64,000 bases of DNA from an uncultured Candidatus Melainabacteria bacterium (GTDB taxonomy: Bacteria; Cyanobacteriota; Vampirovibrionia; Gastranaerophilales; Gastranaerophilaceae). This document shows positions 1 to 8,542 of the stretch, piece after piece (position 1 is the stretch's first letter; every line of letters begins with the position of its first letter). The stretch lies in the NCBI GenBank assembly GCA_934675685.1, contig CAKURL010000006.1, forward strand, positions 1-64,000. Reading direction: 5' to 3'. The position numbers and the translations under genes were made by a program. The notes beneath the pieces were generated by a model. That model worked only from the letters and a program-made list of their open reading frames with translations, searched no databases and was not told the origin of the DNA.

Positions 1-948
1 TTCTTTTTGGCTTCCTATGGTATAAAGGCTAAAGCCCGCGCTGCAGACCAAAGAGCGCCCCGGTTCAATGTATAAATAAGGTTCTTTAAGCTCATATTTT
101 TCACAGCCATCTTTAATGGATTTTATTATCACATCTGCAATATCAAAGGCGCTCGGGGGGTTGTCTTCTTTTGTGTATGTAATTCCAAGTCCGCCTCCGA
201 TGTTTATTTCTTCAAGTTCAAGATTAAAAGTATCTTTTATTCTTTTTATTTCTTTTAATAAAACTTGGACTTCGTCATAATAAACAGTTGTTTCAAAAAT
301 TTGTGAGCCAATATGCGCGTGGAGCCCTGTTAGCTTCAAATTTTCATATTTTTCTTTGATTAATTTAATAGCGCCATCTATCATAGAAAGGTCAAAGCCA
401 AACTTAGAATCGATTTGTCCGGTTTTAATGTATTCATGGGTATGGCATTCTATCCCCGGAGTGATTCTTAAATGGATTTTTTGAATAATGCCATTTTTCT
501 TTGCGATTTTGTCAATCAAGCCGAGCTCGTAAAAATTATCCACGCTAAAATGGTCAATTTTGTTTTCGATTGCATATTCTATTTCTTCAATAGATTTATT
601 GTTTCCGTTGAAAGAGACTTTTTTTAAGTCGATATCAGATTGAAGCAAAGTATAAATTTCACCCATAGAAACCACATCAAACCCAAAGCCAAGGTTAGAA
701 AAGATTTTTGCGATACTTTTTGTCATAAGCGCTTTTGAAGCAAAAGTCATTTTTGTTTTAGGATAATTTTTAAATGCTTCAATGTAGTCTTTTGCCATTT
801 GGCAAAGAGTGTTTTCGTCCATAACATATAAAGGAGTTGAATATTTTTTTGCTAATTCGACTAAGTCGCAATTTGAAATTTCAAGATTTCCTTTCTCGTT
901 TCTTTTGGTGTTCAGGGGTTTTATATTTTGGTTTATGTATTTTTCCAT
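1..948 (-). CDS. lysA: Diaminopimelate decarboxylase, C-terminus cut off by the window edge
   Basis: This PLP enzyme decarboxylates meso-diaminopimelate to L-lysine, the last step of lysine synthesis. About 316 codons are visible, from MEKYINQNIK onward. The PLP-lysine context FASKAL is seen early. The GGGLGITY loop and the EPGRSLV phosphate/PLP-binding segment appear further on, in the order usual for the fold III decarboxylase family. The ATG at 946-948 follows an AAGGA ribosome site. The gene runs divergently from the radical SAM gene, and the 80-base gap between them must hold both promoters. The stop lies outside the window, so the C-terminal beta-domain cannot be judged. Confidence 0.95.
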   Translation of the reverse strand, partial: MEKYINQNIKPLNTKRNEKGNLEISNCDLVELAKKYSTPLYVMDENTLCQMAKDYIEAFKNYPKTKMTFASKALMTKSIAKIFSNLGFGFDVVSMGEIYTLLQSDIDLKKVSFNGNNKSIEEIEYAIENKIDHFSVDNFYELGLIDKIAKKNGIIQKIHLRITPGIECHTHEYIKTGQIDSKFGFDLSMIDGAIKLIKEKYENLKLTGLHAHIGSQIFETTVYYDEVQVLLKEIKRIKDTFNLELEEINIGGGLGITYTKEDNPPSAFDIADVIIKSIKDGCEKYELKEPYLYIEPGRSLVCSAGFSLYTIGSQKE

Positions 949-1028
949 TAATGTCTTTATCCTTGCATAAAATCAAGTTTGATTATACCATAAAACTAGC
1001 GCCAAAAAAAGAAAGAGAAATTTTGAAA

Positions 1029-2624
1029 ATGGAGAAATTTTTATATAAAAGATTGGATAAAAAAGAGCCAAAGATGAACTTATGGTTTATGTATCCTGCG
1101 ATAGAAAGCTTTGCTATGGCGTCTTTAGGGTATCTTTCCATTTTTAAAATGTTTGATTTGGATTATGAAATCTATTCTGAAAGGGTCTATTTTGATTCAA
1201 AAACGACTCAAATTCCCTCAAAGCTCGTAGATTCCGTTGGGTTTTCTGTGAGCTTTGAATTAGATATTTTGTCAATCATAAAAATGTTAAAAAAATATGA
1301 TTTTCCGCTCCACGCAAAAGAAAGAGGGGAAGACGACCCGATTGTTTTTGGAGGAGGGCCTGTTTTGATGTCTAATCCAAAAGCTTTTGAAGATTTGTTT
1401 GATTTTATCTCGATTGGAGAGATGTCTTGCCTGTCTTTCGCTATGGATATTTTAAAGAAAAGAAAGGAAGAAAATCTTACTCGTGTTTGGGCATTAGAAG
1501 AATTATCAAAGCTTGATGGGATTTATGTTCCAAGTTTTCCAAAAGAAAAAGTGGAAATTGTGAGAGACAAAATCGAAGATAACCCGATATACACTCCGAT
1601 TTTGTCCGAAAAAAGTTTTTTTAAAGACACTTTTGTGATAGAGCTTGAGCGCGGCTGCCCTAAGATGTGCAATTTTTGCCTTGCAAGCTGGCTCAATCTC
1701 CCCGTTCGCTTTGTGAAATTTGAAAAAATAATAGAAGCGCTTGACTTTGGGCTTCAATATACAAATAAAATCGCACTTTTAGGGGCTTATGTTGCAGGCC
1801 ACCCAAAATTCAAAGAAATTATTGAATATATTTCAAAAAAAGCAAAAGAAAACCCGATAGAGCTTTCTATTTCTTCTCTAAGAGCAGATTTAGCAGACGA
1901 AAAGCTTATGGAAACCCTTGTTTTATGCGGGCAAAAGACGGCAACAATCGCCCTTGAAGCAGGAAGCCAAAGGCTCAGAGATTTTATCAAAAAAGATTTA
2001 ACAGATGAGCAAATTTTAAATACTTTAAATGCTGCCCAAAAAGCAGGTTTGAGGGGAATGAAGATATATTTGATGTTGGGGCTTCCAGAAGAAAAAGAAA
2101 GCGATTTAGAAGAGCTTATTGCTTTAATGAAAAAGGTGAAAGCCCAAATAAAAGAAAACAAAACTCCTTTTGAGATAACTTTAAGCGCTTCCACGTTTAT
2201 CCCAAAACCACACACGCCATTTGAAAATATGCCAAGAGAGGACAAAAAATCTTTAGAAAAGAAAATCAAATTCCTTCAAAAAAATCTTCATCAAATGGGG
2301 ATAAATTTCAAAGTTTCAAGTATAGAATGGGACATTTTTCAAACAATCTTGTCGACACACCAAGAAAGTCTTGTGGACTTTTTGATTGAAGTTGTGGAAA
2401 AAGGCGGAAACTTGGGCGCTTTTAAGCAATTATGGCGAAAATACAATAAAGAAAAAGAAAAAAATATAAAAGAAGGGCACTTGTTAAATGCTAACAAGTG
2501 CGCCGCATTGCCTTTTAATAACAACAAAGTTCTAAATTGGTCTTTCATTTCATGTGGCGCTTCGGATTTAAAAGCAAAGCGCCAAAATGAATGTTTGCGC
2601 GAATTGGGGCTTATGGAAAATTAA
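1029..2624 (+). CDS. B12-binding-type radical SAM protein
   Basis: This is an uncharacterised radical SAM enzyme of about 531 residues. The cluster motif ERGCPKMCNFC (CX3CX2C, around residues 210-217) binds the 4Fe-4S that cleaves S-adenosylmethionine. The N-terminal ~190 residues resemble a cobalamin-binding-like Rossmann domain with a GGGP loop. The second half carries the usual SAM-barrel strands (IALEAGSQRLR, KIYLMLGLPEE). The substrate is unknown. The frame stays open further upstream, but those codons lie in antisense to lysA. MEKFLYKRL at 1029 was chosen because a promoter-like TATACC element lies around 978-990. MSLSLHK at 951 is an alternative start. The gene is convergent with the unknown gene after it. 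Confidence 0.85.
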   Translation: MEKFLYKRLDKKEPKMNLWFMYPAIESFAMASLGYLSIFKMFDLDYEIYSERVYFDSKTTQIPSKLVDSVGFSVSFELDILSIIKMLKKYDFPLHAKERGEDDPIVFGGGPVLMSNPKAFEDLFDFISIGEMSCLSFAMDILKKRKEENLTRVWALEELSKLDGIYVPSFPKEKVEIVRDKIEDNPIYTPILSEKSFFKDTFVIELERGCPKMCNFCLASWLNLPVRFVKFEKIIEALDFGLQYTNKIALLGAYVAGHPKFKEIIEYISKKAKENPIELSISSLRADLADEKLMETLVLCGQKTATIALEAGSQRLRDFIKKDLTDEQILNTLNAAQKAGLRGMKIYLMLGLPEEKESDLEELIALMKKVKAQIKENKTPFEITLSASTFIPKPHTPFENMPREDKKSLEKKIKFLQKNLHQMGINFKVSSIEWDIFQTILSTHQESLVDFLIEVVEKGGNLGAFKQLWRKYNKEKEKNIKEGHLLNANKCAALPFNNNKVLNWSFISCGASDLKAKRQNECLRELGLMEN

Positions 2625-2628
2625 GCTT

Positions 2629-3120
2629 TTAAGAAAGCCTAAAAGTATTCATAAGAGCCATATTATTTAATTGTGATGTCAAAGACATACTTGTATCGAG
2701 AGAGGATTCGTTGCCTTTAAAATTAATATACAACTTATCCACGTAATTTTCTAAATCAGAAATTTCTTTTGATAATTCTTCGTCATCTAGTCCTAAAGTC
2801 AACTTAGACAACTCTTCTTTGATGTCATCTATGTCGTCTTTTGGGTCTTTGTTGAATTGAATATCTAATTGGTACATCAAATCAGCCCAAGGCCTATCAG
2901 AATAAGAAATTTCTTCGTTTTTATCTGTATTTTTGTTTTGCTCTAGGGCTTTTGCCTCTTGAAGCCTTTTTGCGTTTAAGGCTTCGTTGTCTGTTGGCTT
3001 TAAGCCATATTTTTTCATTTCAAGAACCAATGGAGACTCGTCTTTTTTCGAGTCTTTTTTGTTGTTTATCGAATAATAATATTCGTATAAAGATAATCCA
3101 CTAATTGCGTTAATAGCCAT
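2629..3120 (-). CDS. Hypothetical protein, acidic and helical
   Basis: A 163-residue protein I do not recognise. It starts MAINAISGLSLYEYYY, has a charged Lys/Asp/Glu-rich middle and a predicted helical C-terminal half (IKEELSKLTLGLDDEEL). There is no signal peptide or membrane segment. A short INFKGN stretch near residue 132 resembles the SFKG motif seen near the N-terminus of other proteins here, but lies at the wrong end. The start is supported by AAGGGT six bases before the ATG. Codon use matches its neighbours. It may belong to the lineage-specific gene set of this clade. Confidence 0.7.
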   Translation of the reverse strand: MAINAISGLSLYEYYYSINNKKDSKKDESPLVLEMKKYGLKPTDNEALNAKRLQEAKALEQNKNTDKNEEISYSDRPWADLMYQLDIQFNKDPKDDIDDIKEELSKLTLGLDDEELSKEISDLENYVDKLYINFKGNESSLDTSMSLTSQLNNMALMNTFRLS

Positions 3121-3201
3121 TTTTACCCTTGAAGAGAACTTTGTGTACGATTGATAACCTCAATTTTATAGTTCCACAATTAGTGTTTTTATAACATTAA
3201 A

Positions 3202-3239
3202 AACCCCTTTCGAGGCTAATGACTTCCTTAAAAGGGGTT
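3202..3239 (-). terminator. Rho-independent terminator after rpsT
   Basis: A 9-bp perfect stem (AACCCCTTT with AAAGGGGTT) encloses a 20-base loop. On the minus strand it is followed by a run of five T. It sits 25 bases beyond the rpsT stop codon. Confidence 0.8.
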
Positions 3240-3264
3240 AATTTTAAAATAGAAAACAAGAAAA

Positions 3265-3531
3265 CTATTGAGCTATTTTGTTGATAGCTTTTGTTAATCT
3301 TGATTTTCTGCGAGCTGCGGTATTTTTATGAAGAATACCTTTAGATACTGCTTTGTCGCAAAGTTGGTACACTTTAGACAATAAAGCATTTAATTCAGCT
3401 TTATCTTCGCTTTTTGCAACAGTTAAAACTTTTTTGATTGCAGTTTTAATTGAAGTTTTGAAAGCTGTGTTTCTTTCAGTGTTTCTTTGTGCAACAAGCA
3501 CTCTTTTTTTAGCAGATTTAATATTTGCCAT
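3265..3531 (-). CDS. rpsT: 30S ribosomal protein S20
   Basis: An 88-residue basic protein of the normal S20 length. It binds 16S rRNA in the small subunit. The family signature is clear: MANIKSAKKRV at the start, NTAFKTSIKTAIKKV in helix 1-2 and GILHKNTAARRKSRL near the C-terminus. The ATG is preceded by AAAGGA. It is monocistronic, with its own terminator hairpin downstream. Confidence 0.97.
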   Translation of the reverse strand: MANIKSAKKRVLVAQRNTERNTAFKTSIKTAIKKVLTVAKSEDKAELNALLSKVYQLCDKAVSKGILHKNTAARRKSRLTKAINKIAQ

Positions 3532-3750
3532 TTTGAATTTCCTTTCACTAAATAACTTGACGTTATCTGCGAGGTTTAAGTGAGTACCTATATAATACTC
3601 AAAAATAAATTTTTTTGCAATTTTTATAGAAGTTTTTTCAAAAAAAGTGTATAATTATTAATGATTGTAAATTTTTCTTAAATTTGCCTTCAAAAATAGC
3701 AATAAATTATCTTCAGGGTGTTTTAGGAAAGCGTAAAGGTTGGTGTATCT

Positions 3751-4563
3751 ATGATTAAATCATTGCAAAATTCTAGTTTTTCTTTCAAAGGTTCAAATAT
3801 GGCGGACATTAATTCAAACATGTCTCCATTATTAAAGCAAAGATTAGAAGCTCAAGGTCTTTCAAGCGCTCCTCAAGCGGCTCTTGAAAAAGATAGCGTT
3901 GAAATAAAAAAAGAAAAACCAAGCTTAAAAGATAATTTAAAAAATAAACTTAGCGCAAGAAAAGAAGAAAAAGCGCAAAAGAAAGCTCAAAAAGAAGCTC
4001 AAAAAGAAGAGATAAAGTCAGAAAAGAAAGAAAAAGTTCCTTTCTTTAATCGCATTTTAAATGGTGTTAAAAAACTAAATTCAAACGTAAAAACTTCTGT
4101 TGGCTGGGCTAAAGGTCTTGCTATCGCAACACCTACATTCGTAGGCTTGAGCGTTATAGGCAAAAATATCCAAGAAAAGAGACAAGATGGCGTTGAAGCA
4201 ATTTTGCATGGCGTAATTACAGACGTTAGCGCAGGAATTAAACACGGCAAAAACTTTATAAATGGCATTAAATTAGACAATCAAAAAGCAAAAGAAATTA
4301 AAAAAGCAATAGCAGAAGGTACTCAAGAAGCTACTAAAACAAATCTTAAAGATAACGTTGTTGTGAAAAACACTCTAAAAGCTTTGTCTACCCCAGCGAG
4401 ATTTGGAAAATATCTTGGAAAAACAGGTGCCTTAGCAGGCGCTGTGGCTTTTGCCATTGGTGCTGGAATTGTTGCATATAATGTAGTTAAAGCAAAAATT
4501 AACGCAAACAAGCAAAATTCAAATATTGACCACACATTCTATACAGAACATAAAATTAAGTAA
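3751..4563 (+). CDS. Hypothetical protein with N-terminal SFKG motif and C-terminal membrane helix
   Basis: A 270-residue protein without a recognisable family. The N-terminus is MIKSLQNSSFSFKGSN, containing the short SFKG motif found in other unrelated proteins here. Residues ~50-95 are a Lys/Glu-rich helical stretch with AQKKAQKEAQKEE repeats, probably coiled coil. Residues ~115-145 (WAKGLAIATPTFVGLSVIG) and ~222-245 (ALAGAVAFAIGAGIVAY) are hydrophobic and could be membrane-embedded. There is no classical signal peptide. A TATAAT at about 3647 would give a leader of roughly 90 bases. A weak AAAGG lies about 12 bases before the start. Confidence 0.75.
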   Translation: MIKSLQNSSFSFKGSNMADINSNMSPLLKQRLEAQGLSSAPQAALEKDSVEIKKEKPSLKDNLKNKLSARKEEKAQKKAQKEAQKEEIKSEKKEKVPFFNRILNGVKKLNSNVKTSVGWAKGLAIATPTFVGLSVIGKNIQEKRQDGVEAILHGVITDVSAGIKHGKNFINGIKLDNQKAKEIKKAIAEGTQEATKTNLKDNVVVKNTLKALSTPARFGKYLGKTGALAGAVAFAIGAGIVAYNVVKAKINANKQNSNIDHTFYTEHKIK

Positions 4564-4587
4564 AATTCAAAACATAAAGAATAAAAG

Positions 4588-4803
4588 CTAAAAAAGCTTG
4601 TTTTGAATAGGTTCTGCTTCTAGGATATCTTCGATTTTGCAATTTAAGACAGCGCAAATCTTGTCTAAATTTACATAAGAAGGCTGCGTTCTTCCTTTTG
4701 CCCAAGAATAAATCGTTTGCTGGGGCAGGTTCATTTCTTGTGCTAATTTATACAAGCTGAAATTCTTTTTTTCTTTTGCTGTTTCTTTAATTTTTACTTT
4801 CAT
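4588..4803 (-). CDS. Small XRE-family DNA-binding regulator
   Basis: A 71-residue stand-alone Cro/CI-type helix-turn-helix protein. The recognition unit is LYKLAQEMNLPQQTIYSWAKGRTQPS, followed by the usual VNLDKICAVLNCKIEDIL helix typical of YozG-like short regulators. It has no sensor domain, so any ligand or partner is unknown. TATAAT lies nine bases before the ATG and no Shine-Dalgarno is seen, so the mRNA may have almost no leader. It is convergent with the preceding SFKG protein gene and divergent from the TPR-fliW-csrA operon, which makes that operon or itself a plausible target (inference). Confidence 0.85.
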   Translation of the reverse strand: MKVKIKETAKEKKNFSLYKLAQEMNLPQQTIYSWAKGRTQPSYVNLDKICAVLNCKIEDILEAEPIQNKLF

Positions 4804-4953
4804 TTGTGTATAATTATATATTATTTTAGCTTGAAAAATAACAAAACTCTTGATTATTTCAACTGTTTAGACGAAAATTTTGTATATTATCTTAGTTATT
4901 TTTAGATATTAAGATATAATATTTATGAAAGTAACAAAATATTTGAGGATATT

Positions 4954-5787
4954 ATGAAAAAAAATATAATTTTTACTTTAGCATTTGCGTTGGCATTTGG
5001 AGCTTTTATTTTTAATAGCGCTAAAGCTTCTTATTATGAAGTTACTCCAAAGCTTCCTCAAACAAATGCAGCCACTAAAGCAGGCATTTTAAAATATAAA
5101 CAACAAAATTATGTTGGAGCAATGCAAGACTTAGAAGCAGTTTTGGCGCGCGAGCCAAAAAACCAAATGTGCAAATATTATCTTGCTATGACTTACGCAA
5201 AATTGGGTTATAGCTCAAAAGCAACTGAAATGTATCAAGATTTAGCAGACAACGGGCAAAATGCAGCTTTAAAATATTACGCAAAATATGCTCTTGATTG
5301 CACAGGAAATGCTGATTCCGACGTTTGTCAAGCATATAACGCAAAGCCAAGCACGCAAGCAGTAAGTTCAAATTCCGATATTTCTGATTTTATTCGTTCA
5401 GGAAAGACAATTCACCCTTCCGCAATGGACAAAATCACGAACGAAAGAATGATAAGAAAAGTGCAAGAAGCTGAATATTTAAGAAAACAGCAAGAAGCAA
5501 ATAATCCAAACGAAAAATTAAAATCAGACAACGATATGCCAACAAATGAAGAAATAATGAAAGCAATAGATACATTGAAAAAAGTTGGCCTAGACCCTAT
5601 TTCTCGAGATTACACTGCATATATTATGCAAGATGAACTTTTGGGAGATAAATTCAGCGAAACTACTCAAAACCAATTCAGCGCTGTGAACAGATATTCT
5701 AGCCCTGAATATTTGAAAATGCTTATGCTTTCTCAAATGACAGAACAAAACAACATGTATGCAAATGCTTTTAACTATGGGATATAG
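4954..5787 (+). CDS. Exported TPR protein upstream of fliW
   Basis: A 277-residue protein with a clear Sec signal peptide (KKNIIFTLAFALAFGAFIF, probable cleavage after AKA near residue 25). Two TPR-like helix pairs follow (AGILKYKQQNYVGAMQDLEAV, CKYYLAMTYAKLGYSSKATEMY; about residues 45-115), then a polar, Gln/Asn-rich C-terminal half with no known domain. Expected in the periplasm or outer envelope. TATAAT at 4915-4920 is a likely promoter, and TGAGGAT precedes the ATG. The stop is five bases before fliW, so it appears to be the first gene of the fliW-csrA operon. A role in flagellar or envelope assembly is only suggested by position. Confidence 0.8.
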   Translation: MKKNIIFTLAFALAFGAFIFNSAKASYYEVTPKLPQTNAATKAGILKYKQQNYVGAMQDLEAVLAREPKNQMCKYYLAMTYAKLGYSSKATEMYQDLADNGQNAALKYYAKYALDCTGNADSDVCQAYNAKPSTQAVSSNSDISDFIRSGKTIHPSAMDKITNERMIRKVQEAEYLRKQQEANNPNEKLKSDNDMPTNEEIMKAIDTLKKVGLDPISRDYTAYIMQDELLGDKFSETTQNQFSAVNRYSSPEYLKMLMLSQMTEQNNMYANAFNYGI

Positions 5788-5792
5788 GGAAA

Positions 5793-6257
5793 ATGGAAGA
5801 AACTAAAAACGTAATTACAGTCGAAACAACGAAATTTGGAAAAATAGATGTTGAAGAAGGTTCGATTTTCAACTTCGTTGCCCCAATTATAGGCTTTCCA
5901 AATGACAAAAGATTTACAATTGTGGACTATAAAAACGACTCACCTTTTAAATGGCTTCAATCTTTGGATGACCCTGATTTAGCTTTTCCTGTGACATTAT
6001 GCAGCTTTTTTGGGATAGACTATCAATTTGATATCGATGACGAAAGCGAAAAAATGCTCGAAATCGAATCTGCGGAAGATATTTTTGTTTGCAATATCGC
6101 AAATATCCCTTCGAGCAACCCAAAAGACGCAACTATAAACATGCTTGCTCCTGTTGTTGTTAATTTGGCAAACAAAAAAGCAATGCAAATTGTTTTGAAA
6201 AACTCGAAATTTGAAGTGCGCTACAAACTGTTTAAAGAAGAAAATACGGAAGAATAA
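5793..6257 (+). CDS. fliW: Flagellar assembly factor FliW
   Basis: A 154-residue protein of normal FliW length. FliW binds flagellin and antagonises CsrA, coupling flagellin translation to export. Family features are FNFVAPIIGFPNDKRF, SPFKWLQSLDDPDLAF and a C-terminal MLAPVVVNLANKKAMQIVL segment. GGGAAA precedes the ATG. It is followed after one base by csrA, the classic partner-switch arrangement. No flagellin gene is present in this window. Confidence 0.95.
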   Translation: MEETKNVITVETTKFGKIDVEEGSIFNFVAPIIGFPNDKRFTIVDYKNDSPFKWLQSLDDPDLAFPVTLCSFFGIDYQFDIDDESEKMLEIESAEDIFVCNIANIPSSNPKDATINMLAPVVVNLANKKAMQIVLKNSKFEVRYKLFKEENTEE

Positions 6258-6258
6258 A

Positions 6259-6525
6259 ATGCTAATTTTGACGAGAAAATTAAATCAAAAATTAATAATA
6301 AATGACAATATTGAAATTGTCATCTTAGAAAGCTATAAAAATTCTGTTAAAATCGGAGTGAAAGCGCCTTGTGACGTGCAAATTTATAGAGAAGAAGTTT
6401 ATAAAGAAATCAAAAAATCAAACGCGCAAGCGCATAATTTTGATGTCGATTCTGTTATGAATATACACCCTAAAAATCAAAGCGGAAGCTTTGATATAAC
6501 TAAAAAACTTCGCAAAAATGATTAG
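6259..6525 (+). CDS. csrA: Carbon storage/translation regulator CsrA
   Basis: An RNA-binding post-transcriptional repressor that blocks Shine-Dalgarno sites in GGA-containing leaders. The diagnostic MLILTRKLNQKLIINDNIEIVIL start and VKIGVKAPCDVQIYREEVY core are present. The start is at 6259, directly after the fliW stop with GGAAGAA as ribosome site; codons further upstream in frame belong to fliW. At 88 residues it is longer than the usual 60-75. The extra ~25 residues (VDSVMNIHPKNQSGSFDITKK) form a C-terminal tail, which in FliW-regulated CsrA proteins often carries FliW-binding sequence. Confidence 0.95.
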   Translation: MLILTRKLNQKLIINDNIEIVILESYKNSVKIGVKAPCDVQIYREEVYKEIKKSNAQAHNFDVDSVMNIHPKNQSGSFDITKKLRKND

Positions 6526-7132
6526 TGAAAATTTAAAAAAAGCACGAGTTTTGTTTTATGAAAAAAAGTTCCAAGAAGCGCTTCAACTATTTTTAAAAGA
6601 AGATGCGCTTTATGAAATGGGCTTGTGCTCGTTGCTTTTAAAAGATTTAAAAAATGCAAAAAAGTATTGGGAAAAATGCAAAAAATCTGACCCCATGGCG
6701 AATTTTGGGCTTTGTGTTTTAGATTTTATTGATTTAAAAACAAAAAAAATTCCGACTTTTTTCCAAACGAGAGCTCAGCTTGAAATTTATTTAAATCTTT
6801 TTTTAGAAAACAACTTAATCGAATGGGCGCAAAACTTGATATCTTGCTCGGATAGGTTTTTTGAAGCTAATCCTGAGAGCTATAAATTCATCGCTCGGGC
6901 TTTGTTTGCAAATGGATATTTTAATCTTTCTATAACTTTTTGCAAAAAATCTTTAGATATTTTCTACTTAGATCCAGAAGCAATGCTTATTTTGGCACAA
7001 TGTTATTTTCTTTTGGGTGACTTGGACGACGCTTTAAACGTGGTAAACAAAATAAATTCTTTCATAGATGACTACTATCCTGCTCGTTTGTTTTTAGGGA
7101 TTGTTAAAGATAGGATTGAAAAGAAAATTTAA
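6518..7132 (+). CDS. Cytoplasmic TPR-repeat protein
   Basis: A 204-residue protein with no signal peptide and several TPR-like helix pairs: ARVLFYEKKFQEALQLFLK at the start, KKYWEKCKKSDP, ARALFANGYFNLSITFCKKS and LAQCYFLLGDLDDALNVVNK. It overlaps the csrA 3' end by eight bases and so is probably translationally coupled to it. TPR proteins act as protein-binding scaffolds. The partner here is unknown, but the position suggests the FliW/CsrA/flagellum pathway. Confidence 0.8.
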   Translation: MISENLKKARVLFYEKKFQEALQLFLKEDALYEMGLCSLLLKDLKNAKKYWEKCKKSDPMANFGLCVLDFIDLKTKKIPTFFQTRAQLEIYLNLFLENNLIEWAQNLISCSDRFFEANPESYKFIARALFANGYFNLSITFCKKSLDIFYLDPEAMLILAQCYFLLGDLDDALNVVNKINSFIDDYYPARLFLGIVKDRIEKKI

Positions 7133-7209
7133 ATTTCTTAAAAAATGCAAAAATTTTTTTATTTACGTGTTTTGTATGAACAATAGTGCATTTTACTTAT
7201 AAACTGCTT

Positions 7210-7248
7210 GCATGTAAGCATTTTAGCATGTAAAATAATTTATATAAT
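7210..7248 (+). promoter_or_regulatory. Promoter with directly repeated octamer upstream of SLH protein 1
   Basis: TATAAT at 7243-7248 is a good -10 element. Two copies of GCATGTAA (7210-7217 and 7226-7233) lie 16 bases apart, close to one and a half helical turns, and overlap the -35 region, as an operator would. No protein can be assigned to it. Confidence 0.45.
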
Positions 7249-7262
7249 ATTTGGAGCTTTAA

Positions 7263-8483
7263 ATGAAAAGATTAATTTTAAGTTTTATTGCCTTGTTAGC
7301 CTTTGGGCTGTTTTGCACCCCTATGGCTAATGCTGACTATGTATTAGAACAAGGGCCTGACAGCTACCCTGACTTGCCACAAAATCACTGGGCTTATGAA
7401 GCTGTTACTTTTTTGACTGACAAAAAAATTGTTGTAGGCTACCCTGATGGCTTATATAGACCAGACCAAAAAGTTACAAGGGCAGAATTTTCGACAATGG
7501 TTATTAAAGCTTTAGGCTTATATGAAAAAGAAACAAAACAAATGTTCGACTATGTCGATATTCAAAACCATTGGGCAAACAGAAATATCCAAGTAGCTTC
7601 TTATTATGGCCTTGTTAAAGGCTATCCTGGGGGCTATTTCTATCCAAATAGAGATGTGACCAGAATGGAAGCTTTGAGTGTTGTTTTAAATTCTTTGAAA
7701 CCTGAAAACATCGACTCGGAACAAGCGCAACATTTCTTATCTATTTATAAAGATTATTCTGATATTCCTTCTTGGGCTGAAATCCAAGCAGGACAAGCTC
7801 AAATGCTCGGTCTTGTATATAACACTCCAGGCCACGAAACAACATTTGAACCTATGCGCCCTGCGACTCGTGGCGAATTGGCGAGATTTATCTTTAACAT
7901 GATGGAAGCTGTAAAGGTTATCCCAAGCGACAAAATTAAAGAAGCTCAAGAGCCGGAACCGGAACCAGCGCCAAAAAAAGCGGAACCAAAAAAAGCAGAT
8001 GGCTATATTTTGGATAACGTATATTATGACGAAGACTATGCAGTAATCCCAGAAGGCACAATCCTTCCTATGACGGTGGATAGATGCTTAAACGCAAAAA
8101 CTGCAAAAGTGGGAGATAGCTTTGTTGCAAGAACTCCATTCAACTTCGTTACAAGAGAAAAATATCTTCTAATCCCAATCGGGGTGCAAACAGAAGGACA
8201 AGTTCACAAAGTTACTCGCCCTACTCGTTTGATTAAAAATGGCTATATGGCCTTGACCACTTCAAACGTAATTGAGTCTAAAGGCTTCCCTGAAACAAAA
8301 ATCATAGCTGGATTAGGCGAAAGAAGCGCAGATATGAGAATAATTAGAAATGACCCATATTTGACAAGAACAAGATATAACGTAATTCACGGTCAAAACG
8401 AATATATTCACCAAGGACAAAGAGTAGAGTTCATCTTGTTGGAACCATTAAGAGTAAAAATTCTTAATAGAGACGAGATATAA
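7263..8483 (+). CDS. Secreted SLH-domain protein 1 with C-terminal beta-rich domain
   Basis: A 406-residue exported protein with a Sec signal peptide ending near PMANA-D (residue ~24). Three SLH repeats follow (about 35-80, 96-140 and 165-215, with VVGYPDGLYRPDQKVTRAEF as the clearest). SLH domains bind pyruvylated cell-wall polymer or peptidoglycan. A Pro/Glu/Lys linker (EPEPEPAPKKAEPKK) leads to a beta-type domain (about 255-406: IPEGTILPMTVDRCLNAKTA, KVGDSFVARTP). A related C-terminal domain appears in the SLH protein at 54908. Neither carries the porin barrel of cyanobacterial SLH porins. AGCTTTAA precedes the start, and a strong terminator follows. Confidence 0.9.
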   Translation: MKRLILSFIALLAFGLFCTPMANADYVLEQGPDSYPDLPQNHWAYEAVTFLTDKKIVVGYPDGLYRPDQKVTRAEFSTMVIKALGLYEKETKQMFDYVDIQNHWANRNIQVASYYGLVKGYPGGYFYPNRDVTRMEALSVVLNSLKPENIDSEQAQHFLSIYKDYSDIPSWAEIQAGQAQMLGLVYNTPGHETTFEPMRPATRGELARFIFNMMEAVKVIPSDKIKEAQEPEPEPAPKKAEPKKADGYILDNVYYDEDYAVIPEGTILPMTVDRCLNAKTAKVGDSFVARTPFNFVTREKYLLIPIGVQTEGQVHKVTRPTRLIKNGYMALTTSNVIESKGFPETKIIAGLGERSADMRIIRNDPYLTRTRYNVIHGQNEYIHQGQRVEFILLEPLRVKILNRDEI

Positions 8484-8489
8484 AATTAA

Positions 8490-8520
8490 AACCTCTTGAG
8501 TAAACGCTCAAGAGGTTTTT
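8490..8520 (+). terminator. Strong rho-independent terminator
   Basis: An 11-bp perfect stem (AACCTCTTGAG with CTCAAGAGGTT), a six-base loop and a T-run. It lies just after the stop of SLH protein 1. Confidence 0.92.
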
Positions 8521-8542
8521 TATTGTTATTTAAGGCAAAAAA

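Noticed and set aside
837..1028. Upstream extension of the radical SAM gene
   Set aside because: The extra codons lie antisense within lysA and lack a promoter or ribosome site in the right place.
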